A program made the position numbers and the translations under genes. The notes under the pieces are model-generated. The model did no database searches. It saw nothing but the letters and a program-made list of their open reading frames with translations, and was not told where the DNA came from. Of a stretch of 64,000 nt of DNA, positions 1 to 8,656 are shown piece by piece; positions within the stretch are counted from its first letter, which is position 1, and each line of letters opens with the position of its first letter. Origin of the DNA: Promethearchaeota archaeon (lineage in GTDB: Archaea; Asgardarchaeota; Lokiarchaeia; Sigyniarchaeales; SOKP01); the NCBI GenBank assembly GCA_019058365.1, contig JAHPZE010000013.1:49231-113230 (forward strand), in the 5' to 3' direction.

Positions 1-421
1 TGGGTTGATATCTAAAAATAAAGTGATATTTCTCTTTTAGTTTGGCAAGAAGATCATCGCTTAATTTATTTGAAATTTTAGCTCTTGTATAAAAACATAA
101 TATTCTTTTTCTGGGATTTAAAACTATTTTTATTAAAATTGGATATTGCTTTGTTTCACTTAAATTAGGCGTTTCAGTATATTTAAAGTAAGATAATTCA
201 GTCTTAATAGTGGGTATATACTTTACATCGATTTCAAAATAATCAGATATATAATAATTTTCATTTACGGGTTCAAATATTTTCTTATACAATCCTGCTT
301 GAAGAATATTGGAATTATTGTCGAAACTAGCTGAATAATTATTATCCTGTAGTATCAGTTGCCTAATTATATCTACTTCATCCTTTATCGCAATATCAAA
401 ATAGATTCTTAACGATGGCAT
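1..421 (-). CDS. Hypothetical protein, cut by the window edge
   Basis: The reading frame opens with ATG at 421 and stays open for 140 codons to position 1, so the C-terminus lies outside the window. The N-terminus begins MPSLRIYFDIAIKDEVDIIR and the visible part is mixed alpha/beta with no transmembrane segment. The stop codon of the AAA ATPase gene (425-427) is only 3 bases upstream of this start, so the two genes are surely co-transcribed and translationally coupled. I do not recognise the family. The tight pairing suggests that it is the partner or effector of the ATPase, which is inference. Confidence 0.7.
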   Translation of the reverse strand, partial: MPSLRIYFDIAIKDEVDIIRQLILQDNNYSASFDNNSNILQAGLYKKIFEPVNENYYISDYFEIDVKYIPTIKTELSYFKYTETPNLSETKQYPILIKIVLNPRKRILCFYTRAKISNKLSDDLLAKLKEKYHFIFRYQP

Positions 422-424
422 ATA

Positions 425-1549
425 TTATCTCTTTTCCTTAAATATAAATTCCTTTTGTAAAATATCTTCATAAAAACTTAAAAATAATTCATTCATTTGA
501 TAACGCGATGGATTTCCATATTTTATCTTTTTAAACACATATTTCTTGGTTAAATTTTCTAAATATTTCCACGCAATAGTTCTATCATAGTCCAAGTCGT
601 CTTTTAAGTCTGGCGTGGTAATATAAATTCTATTTTCTAATTTCAAGTAATAATCAATTATTTCTTGTTCTTTGGCTGTGATTTTTTGTTTTTTTACGTT
701 TAAATATTTTGTTATAATATTTTCTATAAGTTGCTGTGGGATTGTTTTTAAATTCATGATTCGTGCCTGCTGGTGAATCTCTTTAAAAAAAAGAAAGCAT
801 AAATTTAAATTTCCTTGAAAAGATTTCGCAATTTTCGGTAATAGCTCATTAATTATTTTATCATAATAATGTTTTGATTCTTCAGTCTGGATTAAAAACT
901 CATCCGTCCGTCTTTTAAAGATCTCGATTATATCATTACGGGAGAAATTGTTGAAGTATATTTCTCTATTAACAAGTATATCGTTCTCTAAAGGAAAGTC
1001 TCTTGTATGCCAAACTGAAAAAGTTAATTTTGTGTTTTCCTTGTAATCTTTAATTCTTTTCAAAAAAAGATATTTATTTTTTCCTGCACATGAGATAATC
1101 CGGACATCAAGTTCTTGATTATCTAAACTATCTACTTCTTTTTGAGACATTGATTCGTTAGTCTTGTAATTGAAAGAAAACTCTAAATTGTAAAACTCAA
1201 ATGTAATTTCTGGAAAAGATTCAATTATATAATTTGTAATTATTTTAAGTGTAGTATGTTTCCCAGAACCTTTAGATCCGATAATGGCAATGTGAATATT
1301 ATAAGGAAGTTTTTTTGCTTTTCCAAAATATCCAGAGATAACCTTAACTTCTGATTCACGGTTCACAAATAATTTAATTAGATGAGGTGTAAATGACTTT
1401 TCAGGATTGAAACCATCAAGAGGATTTTCAGAATAAAAAAACCTTCGATACCAGAAAGGGGAATCTTCTACAATGGACTCTTTGTGTTTAATACCACCCT
1501 TTACAGATTTAACTACTAAATCTTTAAGATGATTGTTTTCTTTTGACAT
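425..1549 (-). CDS. AAA ATPase, Orc1/Cdc6-like, with C-terminal winged helix
   Basis: The 374-aa protein has a Walker A motif (GSKGSGKHT, about residues 90-98) after the string NIHIAIIG. There is a long helical lid region, and a C-terminal part from about residue 295 (ITAKEQEIIDYYL... DYDRTIAWKYLENLTKK) that looks like a winged helix. The layout matches P-loop ATPases of the Orc1/Cdc6 or STAND/AAA_16 type. A clean Walker B is not obvious, so whether it hydrolyses ATP is uncertain. It is divergent from the Argonaute gene across a 163-bp gap and is coupled to the partial gene at 1-421. A role in replication initiation is less likely than one in a two-gene conflict module, but the sequence does not settle this. 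Confidence 0.65.
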   Translation of the reverse strand: MSKENNHLKDLVVKSVKGGIKHKESIVEDSPFWYRRFFYSENPLDGFNPEKSFTPHLIKLFVNRESEVKVISGYFGKAKKLPYNIHIAIIGSKGSGKHTTLKIITNYIIESFPEITFEFYNLEFSFNYKTNESMSQKEVDSLDNQELDVRIISCAGKNKYLFLKRIKDYKENTKLTFSVWHTRDFPLENDILVNREIYFNNFSRNDIIEIFKRRTDEFLIQTEESKHYYDKIINELLPKIAKSFQGNLNLCFLFFKEIHQQARIMNLKTIPQQLIENIITKYLNVKKQKITAKEQEIIDYYLKLENRIYITTPDLKDDLDYDRTIAWKYLENLTKKYVFKKIKYGNPSRYQMNELFLSFYEDILQKEFIFKEKR

Positions 1550-1659
1550 AAAAAATATTATTTTTTAATAAATTAATCTACATTATTAACATTGGTTATT
1601 TAAAAATATAAACTTTTTGAAATTAGTAATTTATAAAGAAAAGATCTATGATAGAAATC

Positions 1660-1668
1660 TTTATATAT
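1660..1668 (+). promoter_or_regulatory. TATA-like box upstream of the Argonaute gene
   Basis: The stretch TTTATATAT ends 44 bases before the ATG at 1713, giving a predicted leader of roughly 20 nt, which is normal for an archaeal promoter. The 163-bp gap also serves the divergent AAA ATPase gene. No Shine-Dalgarno site is visible before 1713. Confidence 0.4.
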
Positions 1669-1712
1669 CAAAAATGAAACATTAGTAATATAGAACAAAA
1701 TTTTAAAATATT

Positions 1713-3986
1713 ATGAATTCGAATTTATTTATATCAAATGAAGTAGTTTTTAATATGATAAAATTACCGTATTACACTATAGATCCAAATATTAGCCCAG
1801 ATGATTATTATAGAATAGTAAAGGGTGCTGAATGGCAATTATTCAACAAACGCTTTTATCCTGCTACGTTTGGAAATAAAATACTATTTATTGGTAATAA
1901 AATAGAACCTCCTAAGAATTTAACAGTGGATAAATATAGATTTTCTTTATCAGAAGACAAAATTACATTAAATTCGATGGATCATAATTATATTCTTTCA
2001 AACATAATTCGTAATGTATTAAGACGACAAGCCTTTTCAAAAGGATACACTGGACCTGAAGGACAAAAATTTTATAAAAGAAATCCATATAAAACAAAAT
2101 TTTTTGCATTTCATGACGCTTTTTATTTAGAAACAGAAGTATTTCCCGATGGTAATATCGGTGTTTGGTTAGATCCTTCTACTAAATGGAAATGGCATTT
2201 GAAAGATTTAATAAATAGTTTAACCCCAGAAGAACAAGAGGATATCTATAAACAACTTGTTGGAAAAAAAATTAAATATCCTAGTGTAAAAAGAAACCAA
2301 CTTTATAAAGGAACTATTACCGAGGTTATTACTAGAACTTATAAAGAATATGAAATCAGTATAAACGGGGAAAACTATACCATTTTTGATTTTTGGATGA
2401 AATCAAGCGAAGATCATAGAAAGTGGTTGGCTAGGAATAAAATCTCACTGAAACCAGAAGGTTTTCCAATAGTTATGGTTCAAATTCCAAACTTAAAATT
2501 CTCCATTCCTTATCCAGTTGAAGTTCTTGAGCTTGTTATTGACATCACTGATCCTTTAATTCCTTTAGATACATTTGACGAAAAAAAAATTCAGGCTCCC
2601 CTTAAAAGAATTAATGAGACATTTAATTTATTTGATCAGATCCTAAATCATGGCTTAGATTTAGGGGATTTTAAAATTACTTTTTCTCGACAATTATATA
2701 ATTGGGAAAAGTCTCCTTACGGGACTATAATTTCTTTAGAAGCACCCAAACTTCAATTTGGGAATGATAACACTATTGATCCATTAAAACCATGGCAAGA
2801 TCCAGATATAAAGAGTGGAATGTTTCAATTTGGACCAGTAGATAAAAAAAAAGAAATAAAGGTATCTTATATAGGTCCATCAAGTGAAAAAGATAATTTT
2901 ATGACATTTAATAAGTACTTGAATCTTCATGCTAAAAAACTGCATTTAGGAACTTTTGAGCTCACGAATATTTTTCCTATTGATAGAATTCATCCAGATA
3001 GGTATTTGCGTATATGTCAAAGTGTTGGTCAACAAATAGAGAATCAAATATCATTTGTCATTTTACCTAAATTTAAAACAACTAAAACCTATTACGCAGC
3101 AAAAAGAGGACTTGGAAAAAATTTTATAAAAAGTGCAATGATACAATGGAACACTTTTAAGAAACTTTTAAGTGCCAGTTCTCAAGGACGACTTTCATTT
3201 GAAAACTATAATATTGCTCTAAAAGCATATGGAAGATTTTTAGAAAGTGGAGAGGCGATCTGGCATCTTAAAGAACCTGCAGGAGGATTAAATGCTGCTA
3301 CTAATAATTATTTTTTGGGATTTGATGTTTCACGTAATCCCGAAAGTAGAAAAGAAGCAGCTGCATATGCTGCAGTTTGTGATAATTATGGAAAAGTTCT
3401 CTATAAAAGCTCTATTGACTCGCATAGAGGAGAAAATATTATTTCTGAAATATTAAGTGATTGGTTCTTCGAAATTGCGACTTCTACGTATGATGAAATT
3501 GGAAATGAGAAAAAAATAGATTGTATGTACCTTTTTAAAGATGGACCTATTTCCCATCCACAGGTTAAGGAGTATGAAAAAGGATCACTTTTGGCAAAGG
3601 AGCGTTTGATGGAGGAGCATTTAATGACAAATGACTCTGATATTAAGACTATTGCGGTTATTAAGCGAGGTTTGCATAGATTCTATGGAGATGAAAAATT
3701 AGGATATAAGATTAACTATTCAGGATTAATTCGTAGCCCTAAAGAAGCGATTCTAATTACTTCTCGCCCAAGGTTTGGAACAGCGGCAACTACTCGAATT
3801 GAGCTTACTCATCAGATGAATAACAACATAGATATTTCTCAAATTGCTAAAATGTTTAATGATTTACGGTATTTGGATTGGAATTCGTTATTTTCTCAAC
3901 CAAAAACTATTTTACCACTTCATATTGTTCAGAATTTAGCTAAATTAAGTAAAGAAGATGTGATTGTACCTTATGATCCAAGGTAA
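1713..3986 (+). CDS. ago: Long prokaryotic Argonaute (pAgo) with PIWI domain
   Basis: The 757-aa length fits full-length archaeal Argonautes such as those of Pyrococcus and Methanocaldococcus (N-PAZ-MID-PIWI). The MID region shows a 5'-end-binding-type stretch: Y460-Y461-A-A-K464, then a Q and K cluster about 20 residues on. PIWI catalytic positions: D538 in GFDVSRNP, E574 in SHRGENI (the glutamate finger) and D610 in LFKDGPIS. The fourth position, in the C-terminal LPLHIVQNLAKL segment, aligns by eye to Q740 where active enzymes have H, D or N. H737 lies three residues earlier. Three of four residues are therefore clear and the fourth is unusual. The gene heads a run leading into nurA-herA-mre11-rad50. 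Guide and target type (RNA or DNA) cannot be read from the sequence. Met15 at 1755 is an alternative start. Confidence 0.92.
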   Translation: MNSNLFISNEVVFNMIKLPYYTIDPNISPDDYYRIVKGAEWQLFNKRFYPATFGNKILFIGNKIEPPKNLTVDKYRFSLSEDKITLNSMDHNYILSNIIRNVLRRQAFSKGYTGPEGQKFYKRNPYKTKFFAFHDAFYLETEVFPDGNIGVWLDPSTKWKWHLKDLINSLTPEEQEDIYKQLVGKKIKYPSVKRNQLYKGTITEVITRTYKEYEISINGENYTIFDFWMKSSEDHRKWLARNKISLKPEGFPIVMVQIPNLKFSIPYPVEVLELVIDITDPLIPLDTFDEKKIQAPLKRINETFNLFDQILNHGLDLGDFKITFSRQLYNWEKSPYGTIISLEAPKLQFGNDNTIDPLKPWQDPDIKSGMFQFGPVDKKKEIKVSYIGPSSEKDNFMTFNKYLNLHAKKLHLGTFELTNIFPIDRIHPDRYLRICQSVGQQIENQISFVILPKFKTTKTYYAAKRGLGKNFIKSAMIQWNTFKKLLSASSQGRLSFENYNIALKAYGRFLESGEAIWHLKEPAGGLNAATNNYFLGFDVSRNPESRKEAAAYAAVCDNYGKVLYKSSIDSHRGENIISEILSDWFFEIATSTYDEIGNEKKIDCMYLFKDGPISHPQVKEYEKGSLLAKERLMEEHLMTNDSDIKTIAVIKRGLHRFYGDEKLGYKINYSGLIRSPKEAILITSRPRFGTAATTRIELTHQMNNNIDISQIAKMFNDLRYLDWNSLFSQPKTILPLHIVQNLAKLSKEDVIVPYDPR

Positions 3987-4029
3987 AAATTCATATAGAT
4001 GAATATCAAAAATTATATTATAGCAAACA

Positions 4030-4155
4030 AGACAAAAATAAAAACTAAATTAAAACGATTGGAAAAGAAGAAAATTTATTTGAATAATTTGTGATTATAA
4101 AGGGAGGATAAATTATGCCAGAATTCTTGATTGAATTTATTAATAATCAAAATGA
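4030..4155 (+). repeat. Direct repeat copy 1 (duplicated nurA leader and 5' codons)
   Basis: These 126 bases match 8531-8656 at a constant offset of 4501, with three mismatches that I can see (4040, 4057, 4149). The repeat holds the nurA leader, its strong Shine-Dalgarno site (AGGGAGG, from 4100) and the first codons of nurA. Similarity fades after 4155. The pair brackets the 1388-aa gene. Confidence 0.93.
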
Positions 4156-4261
4156 GAAGATCATTTTTAATTTGATATATTTATGCAGGATGATAATTAA
4201 TCATTTTCATTCTTTAAAGAAAAAATTCTATAATGCAAAAAATTTTAAATTAAAACATTAA
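4115..4261 (+). pseudogene. Truncated nurA 5' remnant (48 codons)
   Basis: The ATG at 4115 starts MPEFLIEFINNQNEK, matching the authentic NurA start at 8616 for the first 11 codons and nearly through 14. It then runs into unrelated sequence and stops at TAA 4259-4261. The full Shine-Dalgarno site is preserved, so a 48-aa peptide could still be made. The simplest explanation is that this was the original nurA start, separated from the body of the gene by the insertion carrying the 1388-aa gene. Confidence 0.85.
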
Positions 4262-4285
4262 GGTTAGAATCTTAAGGTGCCATAG

Positions 4286-7200
4286 ATGGGATCAATCCAA
4301 GAAGAAAAGAAGAAAAGAAAGAGAAATGAAAAAGAAGAAGAGAAACTCGAGAAGGTAGAGAAGAAATCAATGAAGAAAGAAGATATAAAAAAAGAATCCA
4401 AAATTATACAAACAGTCATCGATAGAAAGGAAATTGTAGAAGATAGCATTAAAGCAAAAGAAGAAGAAAAATCAGAGGGTAAAGAAAAGAAAATATCCCT
4501 CACGGAAGATGAAAGACTAATTCTAATGACACTAAATTTCGTGGATAGGCATAAAGGCGGGTTGAGCATAACGGGATTTCAGATAAAAGATTTCTTGCAG
4601 TTAATCTTTTTAGGTAAAGATGTTGATAAGCTTTACTTTCAGTTAAAAGAAAAGGAATTTATCGTTAGGAGGAGAGATTCAGAGGATTTCTCTGTTTCAT
4701 TTGAGGGACGACAAGTAGCGGAAAAGCAAGATGATTTATTAAAACACATTTTTATTGAAATCGGAAGGAAATTAGAAGATTTCTTGAGTGAGAGTGGAAT
4801 ATTAAAGAGAGTGCTTTATTTTGCCCAAGAAAATAAATGGAGTTTCAGACAATACCTTCCGAGAATTATACTTAGCTTAGATGAATTGGAACAAGTATTA
4901 ACTATTTTTTTCTTAGACGATTTGTTCTTGGACATTCCAGCTGTTAGTAAAGTGATTAGGAAATTAAGGAAGGAGCAACAATCCAAAATACAAGAAGTAT
5001 TGGCAAATTACTGCAAAGATTTAGATTTCCTGAAAACTCTTGCTATATTGAAAATGGACGAGATTAAGGATAAATTAGGTGTAGAAACCGTTAGTATAGT
5101 CCATTACAAGCCATTTAAAGACATCCTTTCGGAAGTCGTGGAAAAGTCAAAAATAGAAGAAATCTTGGAAAAATTGCTCCTATTGGGAATCACCGAATCA
5201 TATAACTTCTTCGGAATCGATACCCTATCGATTCTAATGAGTGAGGAAAATATCTCCAAGCTAAAGAATTGGATGGCATTTGATGAGGATGCGTTCAAAA
5301 GGCAATTAGAAACCAACTGGAACATATTTATAAATGCAAAAAATGCGGTAGAAAACGCAGTGCTCTTTGATTTTAAGGGATTAATAAAATCCAAAGCTGT
5401 TTTATTTTATAAAAATAATGTCTTGGTCAGAAAGGAAGTGAAAGGTGCTTTTGTAGAAGTGTATGAAAAAGTTAAGGAGAAATTGAAAAATAAGATTAAA
5501 GAAATAGAAAATGTCCTTATATCTCCATTTTATGAGGTTAATAGGGATGAATTAAAACAATTTAGGGGAAAGATCATAATTGTATTGCACGCAGTTGATT
5601 GGTGGACGAAAAAATATTACTTTCCCGTAATTAGAGAAGAAGAATTGGTAAATAATGTGATTCTTCTCATTTCTCCAAAAGAAATCGGTTTTCGTTTAGA
5701 TAAAGCACTGAATTATTCTAATAGTCAAAGAGTATTGGAAATACCAGATAAAAATGTGGAATTTAATGCGGTGGGCGAAATTGATAATATTGAGTTAGTT
5801 AAATCAATTTTAAATGTTTGCGAATGGGTTTTGGAAGAAGAATATTATTCTGTAAAAAGAGCTAAAGAGATTATATATGAAAAACAATACCCTCCAATAT
5901 CTATAGAACAAGCAATAAATCAATTAAAAGAAGGAATGAGAGAGATCGATGGTAAAGTCTTAATAGATGCATTATTAATCTCTATAAATAAACCAACTAA
6001 TTATAGTGGAACTTTTATCTATAGAGATAATGGGCAGTTTACTAAAAATCATTTATGGTATCATTTGGAAAATATACTTAAACTGAAATATAATTTAAAA
6101 GGAGATCATTTCATTAAAATTAAAGAAAGTCTTGAAGAATTAATTGAAGGAAAGGCAAGGATGGATCTATTTACTTTAGGATTAGGTTCTAGACCTGGTT
6201 CTGACATATATTACTCTAAGGAAAAAAAACTTTTATCCATAATATTTAATAATTATAATGTAAAATCTATTATCTTATCTTCAATAGAAAGGTTAGATCA
6301 AATATCAATAGAAATTGTTTGGATTTATCTTAAACTTTTTATTAAAATTGAAGTGAATATCGATGTTAATAGATTTAAAACTATTTATGAGATTATATTT
6401 AATAAAAAAATAGAGAATGATAATGATATTATAAATGCTATTAATAAAACGGGAATCTCTATTGCAGTGAAAAGAGGTACTCATTTTAGTCATTACAGAT
6501 TTCCATATATTTTAGATAATGAATTAGATATCGAATTACTCTCTTTTCTAGAAAAACGAATACAAATTACTCAACCTAATTATGATACTTTTATTAAATT
6601 ATATAAAAAGAAGATTATTGAATTAGTTGGTTTGGATTATCTCTTGAATAATGATGGATATTGTAGAAGAAATAATTTAAGAGAGTTCTTGTGGAAGGTC
6701 TCTCTGGAAGCGTGGGATAAATTTGATTCATATGAGGGATTGATATCATCAAAAGAAAGTGAGATAATAGCTTTAAATCCACTTTTACTAGATGAGTTGA
6801 GGGTATTTCTAAGTGTTCGTAAAAGAAAAATAATTGAAAGCCAAGAAAGATTGAAAGAGGTAGTATTATCATCGAAAATAATTGATTCGTTAATAGAACT
6901 TGACGAAGATCTGGTTATTCTAAAGGGATTTATAACATTACAGAATAAAGAAGATATAACAGTGATAATAGTCCCTTGGTATCTACCAATGTACGAGAAA
7001 TATCTTGGAGAGAAGGCATTAATTGTAATAACTGACCAACCCGACTACAAAACTTTTATAGACACCATTAAAGCTATTAATAAAGAAATAACATTAATAT
7101 TCTTAAAAGATAACCTATTTTACCTATTTTCTACCTTTAGAAATGTTAATTTTATAAATTCCTTACTATCAAAACTGGAAGAGCACGGTTTTGCATTAAT

Positions 7201-8452
7201 CTCAAAAGAAATTTTGTCTTTAGAAACTTCGGAAGAATCGAGGGTGAAGGAAGAGTTAATTACACTACAGGCAGAAAAAGAAGAAACAGGTGAAATATTC
7301 GAAGTGAAAGAATTAGATCTATTTGGAGAATTATTCGATACAGACTTGAAGGGCTTTCCTATTGGGTTGGGAACGGAAGATCCAGTAGTATTGATACTTT
7401 CTAAGACGGAAGACGACAATTACAGTGCCACTCTCCAGATATTATGTAGAGAAATATATAGAGAACTAATTAAAGGCTTGCCCCTCCCGAAAAGAATAAC
7501 AGAAGAAAGAATAGAGGAAGAAACGGATGTGAGTGATAGAATCATATTCGTTGACGATGATAAAGCAAAGAAACTTGGTTTTGGAAAAATATCACGCAAT
7601 GAGAATATTAACTGGGTTAATCTTGGCAAGAAGCTACAAGAATTCTATTCTCAATACTTTGGTTTCTATATTTTTGAAATTCCGATGGATAAAAAGGAAG
7701 AATTTAAAGAAAAACTCATAACTCATACTAAAGATCTTAGACCCAGAATAATCCAAGTAAAGCCCTTATATTTAGGAAGAAGAATTATTTTAGATATTAC
7801 CGAAGAAGGAATTAAGGAGATTTCTGACTTGGTTAAGTTCAAGAAGAAGATATGTAGCCTAATATGGGGATTTGTAACACCGAAGGGCGACGATAGATGG
7901 GAGCGGGGAGATAACTTCGATAACTTCTTTAGTAGTTGCGAAAGTGAATATAATAAAAGATTAAGAAATATGGAGATTGAGAAGATTAATGTTGAGGGTA
8001 AAGAAATGAGTGTTCCAATTCTAGTTAATAGAGGTGTAAACGAGAGTGATCTGCATTTTCGAATCAAGGTCTTTATTGTAAAATACTTGTATGAAACAAA
8101 GAAATATTCAAGGGGTTCTGTAAAAACAGAACAAAAAATAGATGGAAAAGAAATTTACCCTGATATCCAAGCAGGTAAAATCATCTTCGAAGTAGAAACA
8201 CTGTATAACTCTGAAAGACCATTGAGTAAGCTTGTAGAAAAGGTCAAAGATTATAAGAACGATGGAAAAAAGCTCATTATCGTGTTAAAAAATGTTGATG
8301 TTTTTCTATATTACACACAACTAATAGATTTGGAAGAAGAATTAAGGGATGAGGGTATGGATGTGGAGTTCAAATCTCTTAATTTAGGGGATAATATAAT
8401 TTTTCACATAAAAGAAATTGGTAAGTCTTACCATTCTTTCTTTAAAAAATAG
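4286..8452 (+). CDS. 1388-aa protein, C-terminal PD-(D/E)XK-like nuclease, in the Argonaute-NurA cluster
   Basis: The protein opens with about 70 very charged, coiled-coil-like residues rich in K and E. About residues 70-150 (LTEDERLILMTLNFV ... SFEGRQVAEK) look like a winged helix. A long, mainly helical middle of unknown type follows. Near the C-terminus D1293 (in IYPDIQ) is followed by E1302-V-E1304 on a strand, the spacing of a PD-(D/E)XK nuclease but with E in place of the usual Lys. A Shine-Dalgarno-like AAGGTG lies at 4273-4278. The gene sits between the direct repeats at 4030 and 8531, so it is a later insertion into the pAgo-nurA junction, yet it lies in the same orientation and can be co-expressed. 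I do not recognise the full-length family. The nuclease reading is inference. Confidence 0.75.
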   Translation: MGSIQEEKKKRKRNEKEEEKLEKVEKKSMKKEDIKKESKIIQTVIDRKEIVEDSIKAKEEEKSEGKEKKISLTEDERLILMTLNFVDRHKGGLSITGFQIKDFLQLIFLGKDVDKLYFQLKEKEFIVRRRDSEDFSVSFEGRQVAEKQDDLLKHIFIEIGRKLEDFLSESGILKRVLYFAQENKWSFRQYLPRIILSLDELEQVLTIFFLDDLFLDIPAVSKVIRKLRKEQQSKIQEVLANYCKDLDFLKTLAILKMDEIKDKLGVETVSIVHYKPFKDILSEVVEKSKIEEILEKLLLLGITESYNFFGIDTLSILMSEENISKLKNWMAFDEDAFKRQLETNWNIFINAKNAVENAVLFDFKGLIKSKAVLFYKNNVLVRKEVKGAFVEVYEKVKEKLKNKIKEIENVLISPFYEVNRDELKQFRGKIIIVLHAVDWWTKKYYFPVIREEELVNNVILLISPKEIGFRLDKALNYSNSQRVLEIPDKNVEFNAVGEIDNIELVKSILNVCEWVLEEEYYSVKRAKEIIYEKQYPPISIEQAINQLKEGMREIDGKVLIDALLISINKPTNYSGTFIYRDNGQFTKNHLWYHLENILKLKYNLKGDHFIKIKESLEELIEGKARMDLFTLGLGSRPGSDIYYSKEKKLLSIIFNNYNVKSIILSSIERLDQISIEIVWIYLKLFIKIEVNIDVNRFKTIYEIIFNKKIENDNDIINAINKTGISIAVKRGTHFSHYRFPYILDNELDIELLSFLEKRIQITQPNYDTFIKLYKKKIIELVGLDYLLNNDGYCRRNNLREFLWKVSLEAWDKFDSYEGLISSKESEIIALNPLLLDELRVFLSVRKRKIIESQERLKEVVLSSKIIDSLIELDEDLVILKGFITLQNKEDITVIIVPWYLPMYEKYLGEKALIVITDQPDYKTFIDTIKAINKEITLIFLKDNLFYLFSTFRNVNFINSLLSKLEEHGFALISKEILSLETSEESRVKEELITLQAEKEETGEIFEVKELDLFGELFDTDLKGFPIGLGTEDPVVLILSKTEDDNYSATLQILCREIYRELIKGLPLPKRITEERIEEETDVSDRIIFVDDDKAKKLGFGKISRNENINWVNLGKKLQEFYSQYFGFYIFEIPMDKKEEFKEKLITHTKDLRPRIIQVKPLYLGRRIILDITEEGIKEISDLVKFKKKICSLIWGFVTPKGDDRWERGDNFDNFFSSCESEYNKRLRNMEIEKINVEGKEMSVPILVNRGVNESDLHFRIKVFIVKYLYETKKYSRGSVKTEQKIDGKEIYPDIQAGKIIFEVETLYNSERPLSKLVEKVKDYKNDGKKLIIVLKNVDVFLYYTQLIDLEEELRDEGMDVEFKSLNLGDNIIFHIKEIGKSYHSFFKK

Positions 8453-8530
8453 TATAAATAGAGCTTTAAATATAATTGTAATTGGAATCTATTTCAGATT
8501 TTATTAAATTTGAAAATATTAGAGCATTTA

Positions 8531-8656
8531 AGACAAAAATGAAAACTAAATTAAAACAATTGGAAAAGAAGAAAATTTATTTGAATAATTTGTGATTATA
8601 AAGGGAGGATAAATTATGCCAGAATTCTTGATTGAATTTATTAATAATCTAAATGA
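8531..8656 (+). repeat. Direct repeat copy 2 (functional nurA leader and start)
   Basis: This is the right-hand copy of the 126-bp repeat at 4030-4155. Its Shine-Dalgarno site (AAAGGGAGG, just after 8600) and ATG at 8616 lead into intact nurA. The left flank of this copy is unique to the inserted segment, while the left flank of copy 1 is the end of the Argonaute gene. Confidence 0.93.

Noticed and set aside
4264..4569. 101-aa minus-strand frame opposite the start of the 1388-aa gene
   Set aside because: Ser/Phe-rich mirror of the Lys/Glu-rich coiled coil on the coding strand; a shadow.
4030..8656. Transposon with terminal repeats
   Set aside because: The repeats are direct and consist of the nurA leader; there is no transposase and no inverted termini.
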